A stretch of 64,000 nucleotides of DNA, from assembly GCA_046295455.1 (NCBI GenBank), contig JBKBNI010000008.1, forward strand, positions 1-64,000, read 5' to 3'. Shown in pieces: positions 61,007 through 64,000 of the stretch. The translations under genes and the position numbers were made by a program. The notes beneath the pieces were generated by a model that did no database searches, was not told the DNA's origin, and worked only from the letters and a program-made list of their open reading frames with translations. This stretch comes from Thermaurantimonas sp046295455. GTDB taxonomy: Bacteria; Bacteroidota; Bacteroidia; Flavobacteriales; Schleiferiaceae. Each line of letters opens with the position of its first letter. The stretch's first letter is position 1.

Positions 61007-61708
61007 TCAAATCCTCGACGCAAATGCTATGGTAAACACTGAAACAGAGGAGATGTGGGCACGTGTGAGTTCTTGATAGCACCTCTCCAGAGTGGCTCCG
61101 GTGGTACAAATATCATCTGCTAAAATACAGTGTTTGCCGGCGATTTCGTCGGCCCTTTCGAGTCTGTAGGCCTCTCTGAGGGTGATCCAACGCAAAAGTC
61201 TTCCCCGCCTGGTAAGAGTTTCGGCATATTTTCGACGAACCAATGCAGTGGTATTAACCGGCAATTTCAGGACGTCGGACAATCCCCTGGCGTACTCTTC
61301 TGCCTGATTGTATCCGCGCTTTCTCAGTTTGCTTTTATGGAGTGGTACAGGTATGATAATCGAATTTTTATCTGGTCGGTACTGACCATTGTCTTTGAGC
61401 AATCGACCGTGAATACGGCCCAGGTACCGGGCTAATTCAGGATTGTTTCGGTATTTCAACTCATGGAGTATGCTCTGAACCACTGTATGTCTGTAAAAAT
61501 AGAAGAGAAAGTGCGCCACAGTAACCGGAATTCTTCCATACAACACTTCTGTCATCGGGTTTGTATGTAGGGTATAGTCCTGATTGAATCCGGCTGTCAT
61601 CTCACACTGAAAGCAATAGAACTTTTCGGCTTGTGACAATTCTATTCCACAGTGCACACATGACTCCGGAAACACTAGATTGAGAAAGTCTTTGAGGGGG
61701 TTTCGCAT
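61007..61708 (-). CDS. comF: ComF family protein (phosphoribosyltransferase-like)
   Basis: 233 residues from the ATG at 61708. A short N-terminal zinc-finger-like part (FPESCVHCGIELSQAEKFYCFQCEM, two CxxC) and a C-terminal PRTase domain with IPVPLHKSKLRKRGYNQAEEYARGLS and the PRPP motif HCILADDICTTGATLERCY. ComF proteins take part in DNA uptake in transformable bacteria, but the enzymatic role is not clear and most Bacteroidota copies are not tied to competence. It follows porX by 66 bp, with an inverted repeat in the gap. Confidence 0.9.
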   Translation of the reverse strand: MRNPLKDFLNLVFPESCVHCGIELSQAEKFYCFQCEMTAGFNQDYTLHTNPMTEVLYGRIPVTVAHFLFYFYRHTVVQSILHELKYRNNPELARYLGRIHGRLLKDNGQYRPDKNSIIIPVPLHKSKLRKRGYNQAEEYARGLSDVLKLPVNTTALVRRKYAETLTRRGRLLRWITLREAYRLERADEIAGKHCILADDICTTGATLERCYQELTRAHISSVSVFTIAFASRI

Positions 61709-61728
61709 GATTGCATACCTATTCTGCC

Positions 61729-61766
61729 GATGGGTACTAAAACTAACCAAAAGTTTAGTACCCATC
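61729..61766. repeat. 13-bp perfect inverted repeat between porX and comF
   Basis: GATGGGTACTAAA (61729-61741) and TTTAGTACCCATC (61754-61766) with a 12-base loop. No T-tract follows on the minus strand, so it is not a standard terminator; it could be an mRNA hairpin or a binding site. Confidence 0.7.
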
Positions 61767-61774
61767 TAAAACAT

Positions 61775-63328
61775 TTATTTGGGTAAAAGCAAGACAGAAG
61801 GGATGAGCATTTCCTCTAAAGAAATACCTCCGTGCTGATAGGTGTTGCGGTAGTAGCGCACATAGTGGTTAAAATTATTTGGGTAGGCGAAGAAATCATC
61901 CTTCCCGGCAAAGACAAACGCGGTGTTGACACCCATCTTTGGCAGATGATATTCTTCCGGATTTTTTACTTCATGTACCTCTTTTGGGTTGTATGACATA
62001 TTTCGGCCGGCTTTGTAACGCAGATTGGTAGTCAGTTCGCGTTCGCCGATTATTTTGACCGGATTCTGGACATTGATGGTACCGTGATCGGTTGTCAGAT
62101 GTACGATGATATTTCTTTCGGAGCAAAACTTAAGAATTTCAAACAAAGGAGAGTGTAAAAACCATGTCCGTGTAAGAGATCGATAAGCTTTATCATTGTC
62201 TGCTAGTTCTTTGATGACATCCATTTCTGTTTTGGCGTGACTAAGTATGTCCACAAAGTTGTATACTATTACGTTTAGGTCATTGTCCGCCAGGGATTTA
62301 AGATTTTCAACAAATTTCCGAGCAAAGGTCAATTGAGATATTTTGGCATAGTTACATTTCAGGCTGCTAAGCCCGTACCGCTTCAAATTCTCCCGCATAA
62401 AAAATTCTTCAAACTGATTTTTTGTTTCATCATCATCATCATCAAACCATTTATCGGGATACCGGCGTTTGATTTCTGACGGCATCAAACCCGCAAACAT
62501 GGCATTTCGTGCGTATTGAGTAGCAGTAGGCAGTATTGAAGAATAAATGGTTTCCTGTGAGGTAATAAACAGTGAAGTTAGTTCAGATTCAATAATTTTC
62601 CATTGGTCGTAGCGAAGGTTATCAATGACAATGGCAAATACTTTCTTCCCATCTTTGAGCAGTGGAAAGAGTTCTCTCGGAAAAATCTGCGGGGATAGGG
62701 TAGGGGCTATGTCACTGCCCTTCAGCCATTCTTTATAGTTTTTAGAAATGAATTTAAAAAACAGCGCATTGGCTTCCTTTTTTTGTGTTTCAAGCAGTTC
62801 GCGGAAGGTAGCATTTTCCAGATGGTCAAGACTTAAATCCCATCGAATCAATTCTTTATAAATATCCACCCAGTCTTCGAAACAGGATGCCATACTCATG
62901 TTTATGGCTAATTGTCTGAATGTAGTCTGGTAATCGGTGGCAGTCTTCTCGTTGATGAGCTTTTTTTGCTCAGTTAATTTTTTGATGGATAGGAGGAGTT
63001 GATTTGGGTTTACAGGTTTAATCAGGTAGTCTGCAATCTGTGATCCAATAGCCTCTTCCATGATGCGTTCTTCCTCGCTCTTTGTGACCATGACGACAGG
63101 AGTGTTGCGGTTCCGCCGTTTGATCTGCACCAAAGTATCCAGACCCGACAGCCCCGGCATATTTTCATCCAGAAAAATCACATCGTAATGCGCATCCTGA
63201 ATCATATCAAGGGCATCGCGTCCATTGGTGGCTGTGTCGAGTTTATAACCTTTTTTTTCGAGAAAAATGATATGCGGCTTTAGTAGATCGATCTCATCAT
63301 CAACCCAAAGAATGCGGGTATTATCCAT
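61775..63328 (-). CDS. porX: T9SS response regulator PorX (receiver plus PglZ domain)
   Basis: 517 residues. Receiver domain (1-120): acidic DDE at 10-12, phosphoacceptor Asp54 in IFLDENMPGL, Thr in VMVTKS, Lys in YLIKPVNP. The C-terminal PglZ/alkaline phosphatase-like domain (about 215-517) has VFAIVIDNLRYDQW, PTATQYARNAMFAGL, VYNFVDILSHAK and LTTDHGTINVQ. The layout is that of PorX, which works with the PorY kinase to control T9SS genes and, in studied homologues, hydrolyses cyclic oligonucleotides or other phosphodiesters. PorY is not in the window. A promoter for the divergent gene overlaps its start codon. Confidence 0.93.
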   Translation of the reverse strand: MDNTRILWVDDEIDLLKPHIIFLEKKGYKLDTATNGRDALDMIQDAHYDVIFLDENMPGLSGLDTLVQIKRRNRNTPVVMVTKSEEERIMEEAIGSQIADYLIKPVNPNQLLLSIKKLTEQKKLINEKTATDYQTTFRQLAINMSMASCFEDWVDIYKELIRWDLSLDHLENATFRELLETQKKEANALFFKFISKNYKEWLKGSDIAPTLSPQIFPRELFPLLKDGKKVFAIVIDNLRYDQWKIIESELTSLFITSQETIYSSILPTATQYARNAMFAGLMPSEIKRRYPDKWFDDDDDETKNQFEEFFMRENLKRYGLSSLKCNYAKISQLTFARKFVENLKSLADNDLNVIVYNFVDILSHAKTEMDVIKELADNDKAYRSLTRTWFLHSPLFEILKFCSERNIIVHLTTDHGTINVQNPVKIIGERELTTNLRYKAGRNMSYNPKEVHEVKNPEEYHLPKMGVNTAFVFAGKDDFFAYPNNFNHYVRYYRNTYQHGGISLEEMLIPSVLLLPK

Positions 63329-63335
63329 ACTTTTG
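63328..63335 (+). promoter_or_regulatory. -7 element (TACTTTTG) for the HD-domain gene
   Basis: A full TAnnTTTG match 27 bp before the TTG at 63363; its first base is the first base of the divergent porX start codon. Confidence 0.55.
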
Positions 63336-63362
63336 TCTAGATTTCAAAATTGTTAAAAGTCC

Positions 63363-64000
63363 TTGATCAAAAATAAAACCAAGATTATAAACGACCCTAT
63401 TTATGGTTTCATTGTAATCGAGAGTCCTCTTGTCCTTAAAATAATAGACCACCCGTACTTTCAGAGACTTCGGCGAATAAGTCAGACAGCCCTTACATAT
63501 CTTGTCTACCCGGGATCTACCCATACGAGGTTTCACCATGCGCTCGGCACCATGCATTTGACGCAGAGAGCTATCGAAATTCTGAGGCGTAAGGGTGTAG
63601 AAATCACCAGATCAGAAGAGGAGGCTACACTCATCGCGACCTTGCTACATGATGTAGGTCACGGCCCGTTTTCACACACTCTCGAACACTCTCTTCTTCC
63701 GGTCAGACATGAGGATCTTTCTCTTTTGATAATGGAGAAACTCAATCTCGAATTCGAATACGAACTGTCATTGGCTATCCGGATTTTCAGAGATCAGTAT
63801 ACCAAGAGATTCCTTCACCATCTGGTGAGCAGCCAGCTCGATATGGATCGGCTTGACTATCTCAGACGAGACAGCTTCTACACCGGTGTCCACGAGGGTA
63901 TGGTCAATTCCGAGCGACTTATCACCATGCTCAACGTCCATGAAAATGAATTGGTCGTAGATGCAAAAGGAATCTACAGTGTAGAAAAATTTCTGATCGC
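63363..64000 (+). CDS. HD-domain phosphohydrolase, N-terminal part (cut by window end)
   Basis: Open to the window end (212 codons visible). The frame has a stop at 63354-63356 and the only start codon before the conserved opening KIINDPIYGFIVI is TTG at 63363. Conserved points are HPYFQRLRRISQ, YPGSTHTRFHHALGTMHL, the HD pair in LLHDVGHGPFSHTLEH and SSQLDMDRLDYLRRDSF. It belongs to the dGTPase-like HD superfamily proteins (YdhJ-like), probably acting on nucleotides; substrate unknown. A 78-codon frame on the opposite strand is its shadow. Confidence 0.9.
   Translation, partial: MIKNKTKIINDPIYGFIVIESPLVLKIIDHPYFQRLRRISQTALTYLVYPGSTHTRFHHALGTMHLTQRAIEILRRKGVEITRSEEEATLIATLLHDVGHGPFSHTLEHSLLPVRHEDLSLLIMEKLNLEFEYELSLAIRIFRDQYTKRFLHHLVSSQLDMDRLDYLRRDSFYTGVHEGMVNSERLITMLNVHENELVVDAKGIYSVEKFLI

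Noticed and set aside
60918..61109. 63-codon frame on the minus strand between the nuclease gene and comF
   Set aside because: It overlaps the comF 3' end by about 100 bp in another frame, with no recognisable content.
63321..63557. 78-codon frame on the minus strand next to porX
   Set aside because: It is the shadow of the HD-domain gene, whose plus-strand protein shows clear conserved motifs in the same stretch.
1..64000. CRISPR array, prophage, integrase, transposase, tRNA or rRNA genes
   Set aside because: None was seen: no regularly spaced direct repeats, no integrase or transposase motifs in the reading frames, and no tRNA-like cloverleaf in the gaps examined by eye.

Overview
The window is a dense stretch of a Bacteroidota chromosome. 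The evidence is: secreted proteins with type IX secretion (T9SS) C-terminal signals of both type A and gliding-motility/CHU_C type; a PorX-type T9SS regulator; lineage-typical families (DUF4294, a long exonuclease C-terminus, an RprY-like regulator); and many copies of the Bacteroidota -7 promoter element TAnnTTTG placed just upstream of genes. Base composition and gene set suit a free-living aerobic member, perhaps near Saprospiria or Cytophagia/Chitinophagia, but the genus cannot be read from the sequence. Both ends are cut inside genes (an exonuclease-like C-terminus at the left, an HD phosphohydrolase N-terminus at the right).

Layout. 1-2160: exonuclease tail and a lemA/TPM membrane cluster. 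2291-11525: ABC exporter and trpS; a divergent Nramp-like transporter lacking the usual metal motifs; then a valS-tpx-fRMsr-DEAD helicase operon. 11526-11968 is a gene-free stretch holding a GC-rich interspersed repeat. 11969-21668: TonB, an orphan response regulator, a fabG-VWA-prohibitin-accC-DUF4294 run, an Smr-domain gene pair and oxyR. 21847-25236: a fused isobutyryl-CoA mutase (IcmF) divergent from oxyR. 25354-32851: a complete histidine operon (hisG-D-C-B-H-A-F-IE) with promoter, a 25-residue leader peptide containing 12 histidines and a terminator immediately before hisG, which together form a classical attenuator; a second copy of the GC-rich repeat lies between hisC and hisB. 32898-37106: a lipoprotein, and a T9SS-exported three-repeat protein divergent from a SusA-like amylase. 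37151-43124: an operon headed by fumarylacetoacetase, then glyA, the SRP RNA gene ffs and a small ATPase. 43159-53986: secreted T9SS cargo proteins mixed with small metabolic genes, ending in two tandem paralogous choice-of-anchor-L/CHU_C adhesin-like proteins. 54054-64000: Nudix, gatC, rpsF-rpsR-rplI, a DUF4139 protein, gamma-glutamyltransferase, an S1/P1 nuclease, comF, porX and the HD protein.

How it fits together. The core is housekeeping: translation (trpS, valS, gatC, S6/S18/L9, SRP RNA), fatty acid synthesis (fabG, accC), amino acid metabolism (his, glyA, fahA, icmF) and peroxide defence (oxyR, tpx, fRMsr). The accessory part is cell-surface material exported by T9SS, with PorX as a likely regulator of that export. 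No CRISPR array, prophage, transposase, tRNA or rRNA gene was seen. The most notable non-coding structures are the his attenuator, the paired repeat, the unannotated ffs gene and a terminator whose T-tract doubles as the next gene's promoter.
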